Under the pieces are notes generated by a model. The model did not search any database, was not told where the DNA came from, and saw only the letters and a list, made by a program, of their open reading frames with translations. A stretch of 64,000 nucleotides of DNA from Mesorhizobium sp. GTDB lineage: Bacteria > Pseudomonadota > Alphaproteobacteria > Rhizobiales > Rhizobiaceae. Numbering within the stretch: the first letter of the stretch is position 1; the number at the start of each line of letters is the position of its first letter. The translations under genes and the position numbers were made by a program. The DNA lies in NCBI RefSeq assembly GCF_004963255.1, contig NZ_SUGA01000002.1, positions 142,770 to 206,769 of the forward strand, in the 5' to 3' direction. Below are positions 50,175 to 58,178 of this stretch, piece after piece.

Positions 50175-51620
50175 CTATCGGACCAGAATGTTGCGGAACT
50201 GCCACGGGTCGTCCCTGTCCAGGTCCTCCGGGAAGAGGCCCGGGCGATTGTCCAGAGGAGTCCAGTCGGTATAGTAGCCCCTGACCGGCCCGAGATAAGG
50301 CGACTGCACTTCGAGGCAGCGCCGGTAGTCCATCTCGTCGGCTTCCACGATGCCGGCTGCCGGGTTCTCCAGCGCCCAGACCATGCCAGCGAGCACCGCC
50401 GAGGTGACCTGCAAGCCGGTGGCGTTCTGGTAGGGGGCGAGCTTGCGCGCCTCGGCCAGCGAGAGCTGCGAGCCGTACCAATAGGCGTTCTTGTCGTGGC
50501 CGTAGAGCAGCACGCCGAGCTCGTCGACGCCGTCGACCAGCTCGTTCTCGTCAAGCACGTGGTGGACCGGCTGCGGCTTGCCGGCGGCGCCGAACATCTC
50601 GTCCAGCGACAGCAAGGCGTCGTTGCAGGGATGGTAGGCGTAATGGCAGGTCGGGCGGTATTGGACCTTGCCCTTCTTCGAACGCACAGTGAAGAAGTCG
50701 GCGATCGAGATCGACTCGTTATGGGTCACCAGCAGGCCATATTGCGCGCCCGGCGTCGGGCACCAGCTGCGCACACGCGTGTTGGCGCCGGGCTGCTCCA
50801 GATAGATCGCCGCCTTGGAGCCGTGCTTGTGCTTCTTGCCGTTCTTCGGCATCCAGTTTTCATGCGTGCCCCAGCCGAGCTCGGCCGGCTGCAGGCCTTC
50901 CGAGATGAAGCCTTCGACCGACCAGGTGTTCCAGAATACATTCATCGGCTTTGGCTTCTTGGTGCGCTGGGTGTCGCGCTCGGCGATGTGGATGCCCTTG
51001 ACGCCGGCCTTCTTCATCAGCCTGGCCCAGCCCTCGCGGTCTTCTTGCGCGGGCTCCGAAAACTCGAGCCCGAGATCGGTGGCGAGGTTGACCAGCGCCT
51101 TCTTGACGAACCACGAGACCATGCCGGGGTTGGCGCCGCAGGTGGAGACCGCCGTCGGGCCGCCGGGCTTGTCCTGCTTTTCCTTGATCATCGCCTCGCG
51201 CAGCGCGTAGTTGGAGCGGCTGGCATTGTCGGCGTCGGCGTCGAAATAGAAGCCCAGCCACGGCTCGACGACGGTGTCGATGTAGAGCACGCCGAGCTTG
51301 CGGCACAATTTCATCAGGTCCACCGAACCGGTGTCGACCGACAGGTTGACGCAAAAGCCCTGGCCGCCGCCATTGGTCAGTAGCGGCGTGAGCAGCTTCT
51401 TGTAATTCTTCTCGGTCACCGCGTCCTGCATGAAGGCGATGCCGCGCTCGTCGAGCAGCTTGCGGTCGGTGTCGAGAGGGTCGATGACCGTCATGCGAGA
51501 TTTGTCGAACTTGAAATGGCGTTCGATCAGCGGCAGCGTTCCCCGCCCGATCGAGCCGAAGCCGATCATCACGACGGGACCGGTGATTTCACCGTAAACG
51601 GGCCAGTTTTCATTCGCCAT
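50175..51620 (-). CDS. hss: Homospermidine synthase
   Basis: 481 residues from the ATG at 51620. The NAD-binding GFGSIGRGTLPLI near 18-30 and the saccharopine dehydrogenase-like layout, with STCGANPGMVSWFVKKAL (about 158-175) and HKHGSKAAIYLEQPGANTRV, given as HKHGSKAAIY and LEQPGANTRV, match bacterial homospermidine synthases. The enzyme joins two putrescines, or putrescine and spermidine, into sym-homospermidine, the characteristic long polyamine of many rhizobia. It has an 86-base gap to omp10. It is not in an operon with other polyamine genes. Confidence 0.93.
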   Translation of the reverse strand: MANENWPVYGEITGPVVMIGFGSIGRGTLPLIERHFKFDKSRMTVIDPLDTDRKLLDERGIAFMQDAVTEKNYKKLLTPLLTNGGGQGFCVNLSVDTGSVDLMKLCRKLGVLYIDTVVEPWLGFYFDADADNASRSNYALREAMIKEKQDKPGGPTAVSTCGANPGMVSWFVKKALVNLATDLGLEFSEPAQEDREGWARLMKKAGVKGIHIAERDTQRTKKPKPMNVFWNTWSVEGFISEGLQPAELGWGTHENWMPKNGKKHKHGSKAAIYLEQPGANTRVRSWCPTPGAQYGLLVTHNESISIADFFTVRSKKGKVQYRPTCHYAYHPCNDALLSLDEMFGAAGKPQPVHHVLDENELVDGVDELGVLLYGHDKNAYWYGSQLSLAEARKLAPYQNATGLQVTSAVLAGMVWALENPAAGIVEADEMDYRRCLEVQSPYLGPVRGYYTDWTPLDNRPGLFPEDLDRDDPWQFRNILVR

Positions 51621-51752
51621 TTTTTCGCACACTCCTTCAAACACGCGCAAAACCGGGCGCCTTTGGCCCAACGGCCAAGCGCTACACCACAGATCATTGT
51701 CATAAACCAGCGAAAAGCGCCAACCGCCGGCTAGGCCGTTCTGGGCATGTGG

Positions 51753-52691
51753 TTAAGCCGATCCGGCCATGCGGCCGAGGACTGCAACCAGCCGGTCGCG
51801 GTCGGCGGTCAGGCCCTTGTAGTCGAGCTGTTGCTGGTCGAGGGCCAGGAGCTGCTCCGCGAAGGAGGCCGCCAGCATTGCCCGGTCCGGATGGCCGGTC
51901 AACACTTTGAGCGGGTCGAGATGGATGCGGATGGTGAAGAGGATGTCGCGCGACACTGGAAGCTTGCGCAGCGTCTGGCGTTCGACGCGGATGAAGGCGT
52001 GGGCGTTGACGTCGCCGTCGGGGAAGCGGCTCGGGCGGTTGGTGGCGCGGTCGATGCGCTCGACATTGGAGAGCGGATGATAGAGCCTGTCATCGGCCTG
52101 GATCGACCAGTTGAAGCGCTCGACCGCCTGGCCCTGCAGTCCGTCGAACATGCGGTTGATGAGCTCGGCCGGCCGCGTGCCTGGTCCGAAGCCGGGCACC
52201 GGTTCGTGGATTTCCTGCAGCGGCTTGCCGAATTTCTCCCGCAGCGACCAGGACGAGGGAAAGCACAGCGAGCCGGCGGCGAGCCGCCAGCCGCGCTCGT
52301 CGCGTCGCATCAGGATCAGGTCTTCCTGGACAAGCAGCGAGGCCTTTGCGAGCGGCGCGTCGGCGAGCCCCGAAGGCAGGGCAGGGTGGTCCGCTGCACC
52401 CACGACCTCGATGCCCGCATCTGTGCGGCGATGGGTGCGCGCAAATCGCTCCGGCAGATACGCGCCGAGCAATTCGAGCACTTCCTGCTGGGCGTCGCGC
52501 GTGTTGTCCTCCTCGACGAAAACCCGGTCGGGGATTTCAGCATAGAGCCGGCGCTTTTCGGCGAGATAGGGTAGAAGATAACCGTCGACCTCGATCCAGT
52601 CTGCTGGGTCGAGCGGCTTCAGCCCGATGGTGAACAGCTTCGACGAGCCATCATAGGGAGTGTGCGTGGGCAAGGCCTCGACCAAGCTCAT
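51753..52691 (-). CDS. DUF3445 family, haem-dependent oxidative N-demethylase-like protein
   Basis: 312 residues. Family blocks are LKPLDPADWIEVDGYL near 25-40, AGSLCFPSSWSLREKFGKPL (about 140-159), IHEPVPGF near 161-168 and HPLSNVERIDRATNRPSRFPD split as HPLSNVERID and RATNRPSRFPD. In fungi and bacteria the family includes haem-dependent oxidative demethylases acting on dimethylamine-like compounds (the DmmA type), usually with other subunits; none is nearby. It overlaps the YciI gene by four bases. The substrate is unknown. Confidence 0.85.
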   Translation of the reverse strand: MSLVEALPTHTPYDGSSKLFTIGLKPLDPADWIEVDGYLLPYLAEKRRLYAEIPDRVFVEEDNTRDAQQEVLELLGAYLPERFARTHRRTDAGIEVVGAADHPALPSGLADAPLAKASLLVQEDLILMRRDERGWRLAAGSLCFPSSWSLREKFGKPLQEIHEPVPGFGPGTRPAELINRMFDGLQGQAVERFNWSIQADDRLYHPLSNVERIDRATNRPSRFPDGDVNAHAFIRVERQTLRKLPVSRDILFTIRIHLDPLKVLTGHPDRAMLAASFAEQLLALDQQQLDYKGLTADRDRLVAVLGRMAGSA

Positions 52692-52975
52692 GCCTCCTTA
52701 AAAGCGTCGAGCCCGGCGGTGGTCATCCTGGCCAGGAATTCGGTGATATCGTAGTCCGCGGCCCCGGCCTTGGCGAAAGGGTCTGCTGCCAGCCTGGCGT
52801 CAAGGATTTCGCGCGGGCATTGCGCGATGATGATGCCGCCGGTCCTCGGTTTCCTTGGCCCGGAGGCAATGAAGACGCCCTCCGCATAACAGGCCTTCAG
52901 CCATTCGACATGCGCTGCTTGCAGCTTGTCGATCTCGGGCAGAGGCACCTTGTAATTCAGCGACACGACGAACAT
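52688..52975 (-). CDS. YciI family protein
   Basis: 95 residues of the small ferredoxin-like YciI fold: MFVVSLNYKVPL at the start, the central AHVEWLKACYAEGVFIASGPR, given as AHVEWLKACY and EGVFIASGPR, with the His and Asp/Glu groups typical of the family, and DPFAKAGAADYDITEF near the end. The conserved His-22 with DPF is regarded as an active-site-like pair, but no reaction is known for most members. It overlaps the DUF3445 gene by four bases and lies 13 bases after the pabC stop. Confidence 0.9.
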   Translation of the reverse strand: MFVVSLNYKVPLPEIDKLQAAHVEWLKACYAEGVFIASGPRKPRTGGIIIAQCPREILDARLAADPFAKAGAADYDITEFLARMTTAGLDAFKEA

Positions 52976-52988
52976 GGCATTCTCCTAG

Positions 52989-53651
52989 TCACCCCAGCTT
53001 CGCCGGGATCAGCCCGCGCAGCGAGTTGCCGACGAAGATCGCCTTCGCCGCCTTCAGATCGTCGAAGCTGTAGATCGCTTCCATGGCGCGGCCTTCGTCC
53101 AGAAGCTCGCCGCGCAATATTCCAGGCAAGAGGCCGCAGTCGAGGCGGGGCGTGGCGAGCGGGCCGTCGCCGAAATCGGCGAAGAGATTGGTGATCGTGC
53201 CCTCACAGATCTCGCCGCGCTCGTTGGCTAAAAGCACTTCGTCGGCGCGCGTGGCGAGATATTCCGCGCGGGCATGCGTGTAGACCTGACGCAGGCTGGT
53301 CTTGTGGCGCAGCATCGTGTTGGTGGAATCAAGACGGATCCGCGCCAACTGCAGCCGCCAGACCTTGTCCACGGGCAGCGGTTCATAGGCTTGAGCGGCA
53401 GCCGTCGCTTCGCCATTGTGCTGCAAGGCAAGGCGCACGCGCAAGGCAATCCCGTGTCCGTTGATGGTGTTCGACAGCACTTCGCCGATCCGTTCGGGAT
53501 CGCAGGCGAAGCCGAGCTCGGCGGCGGACGCATAAAGCCTGGCGAGATGGCGCTCGAAGCGCAGGAAGCCTGAACCCGGCTCCCAGCGCATGGTCTCGAT
53601 CAGCTCGAAGCCGGCACCGTTCCCGTCGCGAAGCGCGCTTTCAACAGACAC
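52989..53651 (-). CDS. pabC: Aminodeoxychorismate lyase (aminotransferase class IV)
   Basis: 220 residues from a GTG at 53651 (MSVESALRDGNGAGF), eight bases behind GAGGAGGAG; this start lies inside the end of pabB, giving a 52-base overlap in another frame. PLP binds Lys-117 in LRHKTSLR; Glu-150 in ICEGTITNLF is the other family residue. With PabB it gives 4-aminobenzoate for folate: it removes pyruvate from 4-amino-4-deoxychorismate. The small size is normal for the YbgL-like split of the PabB-PabC fusion. Confidence 0.88.
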   Translation of the reverse strand: MSVESALRDGNGAGFELIETMRWEPGSGFLRFERHLARLYASAAELGFACDPERIGEVLSNTINGHGIALRVRLALQHNGEATAAAQAYEPLPVDKVWRLQLARIRLDSTNTMLRHKTSLRQVYTHARAEYLATRADEVLLANERGEICEGTITNLFADFGDGPLATPRLDCGLLPGILRGELLDEGRAMEAIYSFDDLKAAKAIFVGNSLRGLIPAKLG

Positions 53652-54745
53652 TCCCGATACTCCTCCTCGGCGGTGGAATCGAAGACGACGCCGCCGCCGA
53701 CATTGTAGACGGCCTCGCCGTCGGCAAAGAGCGAGATGGTGCGGATCGCCACCGAAAAACGCATCCTGCCGCCCGGCGCAATCCAGCCGATGGCGCCGCA
53801 ATAGACGTCGCGAGGCGCGTCTTCCAGCTCGTGCAGGATTTCCATGGCGCGGATTTTCGGCGCGCCGGTGATCGAGCCACAGGGAAACAGCGCGGCGAAG
53901 ACCTGGCGGATGCCGATATCGGGCAGCAGCTTCGCCCGCACGCGGCTTACCATCTGATGCACGGTCGGATAGGACTCGATGCGGAACAGTTCCGGCACAT
54001 CCAGCGTGCCGACCTCGCTGATCAGCGAGATGTCGTTGCGCAAAAGGTCGACGATCATTCGGTTCTCGGCCTGGTTCTTCTCGTCGTTGCGCAGGAAGGC
54101 CTTCAGCCGCGCGTCCTCGGCCTTGGTCGCGCCGCGCGGAGCCGTACCCTTCATCGGGTGCGTTTCGATCATGCCGTGGGCGTCGATCTCGAAAAACAGT
54201 TCGGGCGAGCGCGACAGAACGACCGGATCGCCAAGCGAGATCAGCGCGCCATATTTGACCGGCTGGCGCTCGGTCAGCGCGTCGAAGGCGGCAAGCGGAT
54301 CGCCGGACCATTGCGCATGGACCGGGAAGGTAAGGTTGCCCTGGTAGCAGTCACCCTTGCGGATGTGATTGTGAAGGCGCGCGAAACGGCCGGCATAGTC
54401 CTCGGCGGACCATGTTGCCCTCGCATCGAAGATCGGGCCGTTGCTGGCAGGCCCGGCGCTTTGCGGCACCGTCTGGTCGACAGGCGCATCGAAGATCCCG
54501 AGGCAGACCAAGGGCGCGCGGCGGCCCTCGGGCAGCAGCGGCACCAGCTTCGGCTCGAGCAGGTACCCGGCTTCGTAGGAGAAATAGCCCGCCAGCCATT
54601 TGCCGGCGTCGGAAGCAGCCTGGGCTCGCTCGAGCGCCGGCGCGAACTCCTCCGCTGTGCGCGCGAGAATGATCTCGTGCGGCCGGTCGAACACCAACTG
54701 ACGCGCGCTCTCGTCATTGCGGAATATGGCTGCGGGCAGGGGCAT
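53600..54745 (-). CDS. pabB: Aminodeoxychorismate synthase component I
   Basis: 381 residues, the chorismate-using half only. Lys-199 in PMKGTAPRG is the nucleophile that marks PabB rather than anthranilate synthase. Further blocks are ENRMIVDLLRND, then VRAKL, PCGSITGAPKIRAMEI and YCGAIGW. It makes 4-amino-4-deoxychorismate from chorismate and ammonia for folate synthesis; the glutaminase partner PabA is not in this window. pabC overlaps its end, so translation is coupled. Confidence 0.93.
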   Translation of the reverse strand: MPLPAAIFRNDESARQLVFDRPHEIILARTAEEFAPALERAQAASDAGKWLAGYFSYEAGYLLEPKLVPLLPEGRRAPLVCLGIFDAPVDQTVPQSAGPASNGPIFDARATWSAEDYAGRFARLHNHIRKGDCYQGNLTFPVHAQWSGDPLAAFDALTERQPVKYGALISLGDPVVLSRSPELFFEIDAHGMIETHPMKGTAPRGATKAEDARLKAFLRNDEKNQAENRMIVDLLRNDISLISEVGTLDVPELFRIESYPTVHQMVSRVRAKLLPDIGIRQVFAALFPCGSITGAPKIRAMEILHELEDAPRDVYCGAIGWIAPGGRMRFSVAIRTISLFADGEAVYNVGGGVVFDSTAEEEYRECLLKARFATGTVPASS

Positions 54746-55135
54746 GAGCCTCGGAAGCGGACAATTCAGTCGACCGCTCTATATGGGGGGCCGCCGACGC
54801 GCAATCGAGGGAACGGCGTCGGGCGGCGCAAAGGCGTCCGGTCGGTGAGGAAGTTGTTCGCTAGCTGATTTTGCAGGGATTGGCGGAAACGCCCGAACCT
54901 CCGTCATCCTCGGGCGGAGCGGGAGCGAAGCGCACGCGTAGACCCGAGGATCCATTCCGTGGCCTCGCGCGAAGAATAAAGGCGGTGCAGAACGAAGACC
55001 TTTCTGCACCGCCGCAACGCTTGTAAGTCACGGAATGGATCCTATGGTCTGCGCTCCGCTTCGCTCCTCGCTACGCCATAGGATGGCGAAAAAATGGGCG
55101 CCTGTGGCCGACCGTTGGCGATACTGGCGGGCTGC
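54746..55135. other. Intergenic region dominated by a large palindrome
   Basis: No gene is seen. The stretch 54904-55086 is a nested palindrome described separately; the rest is short GC-rich flanking DNA between the pabB start and the HhH gene stop. Confidence 0.7.
54904..55086. repeat. 183-base nested palindromic repeat
   Basis: Outer arms CATCCT...GGATCC (54905-54954) and their complement (55036-55086) carry GAGCGAAGCG; the strong middle arms AGGATCCATTCCGTG at 54947-54961 pair exactly with 55029-55043. Inside is the hairpin GGCGGTGCAGAA/TTCTGCACCGCC (54981-54992 with 55002-55013). This size and nesting suggest a mobile or hairpin-forming intergenic repeat family. Confidence 0.75.
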
Positions 55136-55831
55136 TCAGGTGTTGCTTGCGGTACCCGCTGTCGGGAACTGGCGCCCGAACTCAGCCTCGTCGCCGGCGG
55201 CCAGCAGTTTCGCCTGCTCGATCCATTTCTCGCGCGCGATGCGGCCGTCGAAATTGAGCACCTCCTCGATGCGTTTGACGTCGGCGTCGGTCCAGGCGGC
55301 AATCTGGGCGTAGGTGGTGACGCCCTGGCCCTTGAGCAGCCTTTCGTTGACCGGACCGATGCCGATAAGGCGACGCAGATTGTCGGCTTTGGTTGCCGCG
55401 GCTTTCGGCGCGGCAGCTTTCTTGGCGGGAGCCGCCGCCTTCTTCGGCGCGGCTGCCTTGGCCGCGGGCTTCGCTGCCGCAGTTTTCGTGGCCGCCGGCT
55501 TCTTCGCGGCGGCGGGCTTCGCCGCTGCCGATGTCGCGCTCGCCGGTGTCGATATCAGCGCCGCCGGCGCCGGCGTGGCGGCCTTGTCGGCGCCGGCCTT
55601 GGCGGCAGGCGCGTTACGCAGCCGGCTTTCGAGATCGGCGCGGGCACGGCCGCAGGCATCGAGCTCGCCCTTCAGCCGGTCGTTGTCGGCGCGCAGCCTG
55701 TCGCGCTCGCTTCGGGTGCGGTCGAGATCGCCACGCAGACTGTCGAGCTCGCCGCGCAGGCGGCCCCAGATGAACCAGCCAACCAGGATACCCACAACGA
55801 ACGCCAGGAGCATGTAGAAGAAAGTGCTCAT
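55136..55831 (-). CDS. Membrane-anchored helix-hairpin-helix protein with Ala/Lys-rich linker
   Basis: 231 residues from the ATG at 55831, directly behind GAGGG. Residues 5-20 form one membrane span (YMLLAFVVGILVGWFIWG), 21-60 a short coiled coil, then about 60 residues rich in Ala, Lys and Pro (AAKPAAAKKPAATK-type repeats), resembling histone H1-like linkers. The last 75 residues hold an HhH-type domain: LIGIGPVNERLLKGQGVTTYAQIAAW, given as IGIGPVNERLLKGQGV and TTYAQIAAW, which resembles the extra domain found on some rhizobial L21 and Nuo subunits. It might tether nucleic acid to the membrane. Confidence 0.75.
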   Translation of the reverse strand: MSTFFYMLLAFVVGILVGWFIWGRLRGELDSLRGDLDRTRSERDRLRADNDRLKGELDACGRARADLESRLRNAPAAKAGADKAATPAPAALISTPASATSAAAKPAAAKKPAATKTAAAKPAAKAAAPKKAAAPAKKAAAPKAAATKADNLRRLIGIGPVNERLLKGQGVTTYAQIAAWTDADVKRIEEVLNFDGRIAREKWIEQAKLLAAGDEAEFGRQFPTAGTASNT

Positions 55832-56183
55832 TTCCCTCTCCAGTCGATCCGTCGGCCGCGGCTGGGAGGGCGCGCTTGCCGCCAAGGATCGTCAAAGGTT
55901 CCGTGTTCGGTGGAACCGCCGGCTTCAATTCGAGCCATCGGCGTTTCGGTCTTGTCCGGACCGACGGCCATCATCGCATTCGCCGTAGCGGAGCGGCAGG
56001 CATCTCTGGCCTGCGCGATGCGTCCGGCTGAGCTTGAGGCCGGACGCTATCATATGGCTTGTCGAAAGCCAGTTGAAAATGCGCCGGAGAGTTATTCAAG
56101 AACAGCTATTTAGGGCAAGAATAGAGTCCGGCTAATATGTGTCTTTGCTAAACTATAGCTGCCGATGCACGCTTCGTTGCTGT
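55832..56183. other. Intergenic region without a gene
   Basis: 352 bases. GCGTCCGG at 56020-56027 and CCGGACGC at 56040-56047 form a small hairpin; the stretch 56050-56160 is AT-rich and probably contains the end region of pepF transcription. No terminator with a T-run is seen. Confidence 0.5.
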
Positions 56184-58022
56184 TCACTCGTCCAGCGCTT
56201 CCAACTCGTCGATCAGCGAACCGATCACGCCAAGGCCGATCTGCCAGAACGCGGGATCGGTGGCGTCGAGGCCGAAGGGCGCCAGGAGTTCGGAGTGATG
56301 CTTGGTGCCGCCGGCGCGCAGCATCTCGAAATACTTCTCCTGAAATCCCCGCTCGGCATTCTGGTAGACGGCGTAGAGCGAGTTCACCAGGCAGTCGCCG
56401 AAGGCATAGGCATAGACATAGAAGGGCGAATGGATGAAGTGCGGGATATAGGTCCAGAAGACCTCGTAGCCGTCGCGCAGCTTGATCGCCGGTCCCAGGC
56501 TTTCGGCCTGCACCTCGAGCCAGAATTCGCCCAACCTGTCCGAGGTCAGCTCGCCGTTCTTGCGCTCGGTATGCACCTTGCGTTCGAACTCATAGAAGGC
56601 GATCTGGCGCACGACCGTGTTGATCATGTCCTCGACCTTCTGAGCGAGCATGGCCTTGCGCTCGCGTCTGTCGCTGGTCTGTTCGAGCAGCGAGCGGAAG
56701 GTCAGCATCTCGCCGAAGACGGAGGCGGTCTCGGCCAGCGTCAGCGGCGTCGAGGCCATCAGCGCGCCCTGGCCGGCGGCCAGCACCTGGTGCACGCCAT
56801 GGCCGAGCTCATGCGCCAGCGTCATCACGTCGCGCGGCTTGCCCATGTAGTTGAGCAGCACATAAGGATGCGCCGACGGCACCGTCGGGTGAGCGAAGGC
56901 GCCGGGTGACTTGCCCGGCCGCACCGGCGCGTCGATCCATCTGCGATCGAAAAAGCCGCGCGCGATTTCGGCCATGTCGGGCGAGAAGCGCTGGTAGGCG
57001 GAGAGCACCGTGTCCCTGGCGTCGTCCCAGCGTATCACCGCCTTCGGCGTCTCCGGCAGCGGCGCGTTACGATCCCAGTGGTTCATCACCTCCATGCCAA
57101 GCCAGCGCGCCTTCATCGCATAGTAGCGGTGCGACAGCCGCGGGTACGCCTCGCGCACGGCCGCGGCCAGCGCGTCGACCACGTCGCGCTCGACGCGATT
57201 GGCGAGGTGGCGCGAGTCGGCAATATCCTGGAAGCCGCGCCAGCGGTCGGAGATTTCCTTGTCCTTCGCCAGCGTGTTGGTGATGAGGGTGAAGGTGCGC
57301 AGGTTCTTGCGGAACGTGGCGGCCAGCGCCTCGGAAGCGCGGCGGCGCACCTCGCCATTCGAATCCTGGAGCCGGTTCAGCGCCGGCTCAAGCGTCAGCT
57401 CCTCGCCGTCGACGTCGAAGCGCAGGTCAGTCATCGTCTCGTCGAACAGGCGGTTCCAGGCGCCGCGCCCGGTGACCGACTTTTCGTGGAACAATTGCTC
57501 GACGCGATCCTCGAGCTGGTAGGGTTTGTCCTTCCTGAGGTCGAGCACCCAGGGCCGGTAATGGCCGAAGGCCTTGTCGGCGGCCAGAGCGCCCTCGATC
57601 GCCGCATCGTCGATCAGGTTGAGCTCGAGCGCGAAGAACAGAAGATGGGCGCTCGCGTCCGTCATCTTTTCCTGGACATCGCCATAGAGCTTGGCGCGCT
57701 GCGGATCGGCGGTGTTGCCGGCATAGACGAGGCCGGCATAGGAGACGATGCGGCCGATCAGTTCCTCGAGCGCCTCATAGGCTTGCAGCGCCTCGCCCAG
57801 CCGGCCGGCGCCGCCGCGCCCGGCTTCCGCGGCGAGCGTGCCTTTCCAGCGGGTCTCGAAGGCGATGGCGTCGCTGGCTGCCTTGGCGATGTCGCGTTTC
57901 AATTCGGGCGCTTCCATGCCGGAATAGAGATCGGCGAGATTCCACTCCGGCAGATCGCCAAGCTCCTCCGCGCCGTGTCCGGACGCTGGCGCCGCAAGCC
58001 GATGACCAAATTCCATGCGCAT
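56184..58022 (-). CDS. pepF: Oligoendopeptidase F, M3 metallopeptidase
   Basis: 612 residues from the ATG at 58022, eight bases after AGAAGG; a TTG two codons upstream is too close to it. The zinc motif HELGH lies at 404-408 in TLAHELGHGVHQ, with the third ligand in LTLAETASVFGE about 25 residues later. The M3 fold continues to LIDELEALDE. It cuts short peptides inside the cell and helps recycle them. No neighbours share an obvious role. Confidence 0.94.
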   Translation of the reverse strand: MRMEFGHRLAAPASGHGAEELGDLPEWNLADLYSGMEAPELKRDIAKAASDAIAFETRWKGTLAAEAGRGGAGRLGEALQAYEALEELIGRIVSYAGLVYAGNTADPQRAKLYGDVQEKMTDASAHLLFFALELNLIDDAAIEGALAADKAFGHYRPWVLDLRKDKPYQLEDRVEQLFHEKSVTGRGAWNRLFDETMTDLRFDVDGEELTLEPALNRLQDSNGEVRRRASEALAATFRKNLRTFTLITNTLAKDKEISDRWRGFQDIADSRHLANRVERDVVDALAAAVREAYPRLSHRYYAMKARWLGMEVMNHWDRNAPLPETPKAVIRWDDARDTVLSAYQRFSPDMAEIARGFFDRRWIDAPVRPGKSPGAFAHPTVPSAHPYVLLNYMGKPRDVMTLAHELGHGVHQVLAAGQGALMASTPLTLAETASVFGEMLTFRSLLEQTSDRRERKAMLAQKVEDMINTVVRQIAFYEFERKVHTERKNGELTSDRLGEFWLEVQAESLGPAIKLRDGYEVFWTYIPHFIHSPFYVYAYAFGDCLVNSLYAVYQNAERGFQEKYFEMLRAGGTKHHSELLAPFGLDATDPAFWQIGLGVIGSLIDELEALDE

Positions 58023-58178
58023 CAGCAATACCTTCTTTGAATCGGTGCCAAATCAGAGGGAAGGAGCAAGCCGGTCAAATCCTAAGGAATTCGTTCACCG
58101 GGTTTTTTGAAACCTTATTTAGAACCCTGTGCCAAGATGATCCATGGGGATTATCTCGGGCGGAAAACTCAAACAGTC

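Noticed and set aside
55314..55817. Alanine-rich plus-strand frame opposite the HhH gene
   Set aside because: Produced by the repetitive Ala/Lys codons of the real gene on the other strand.
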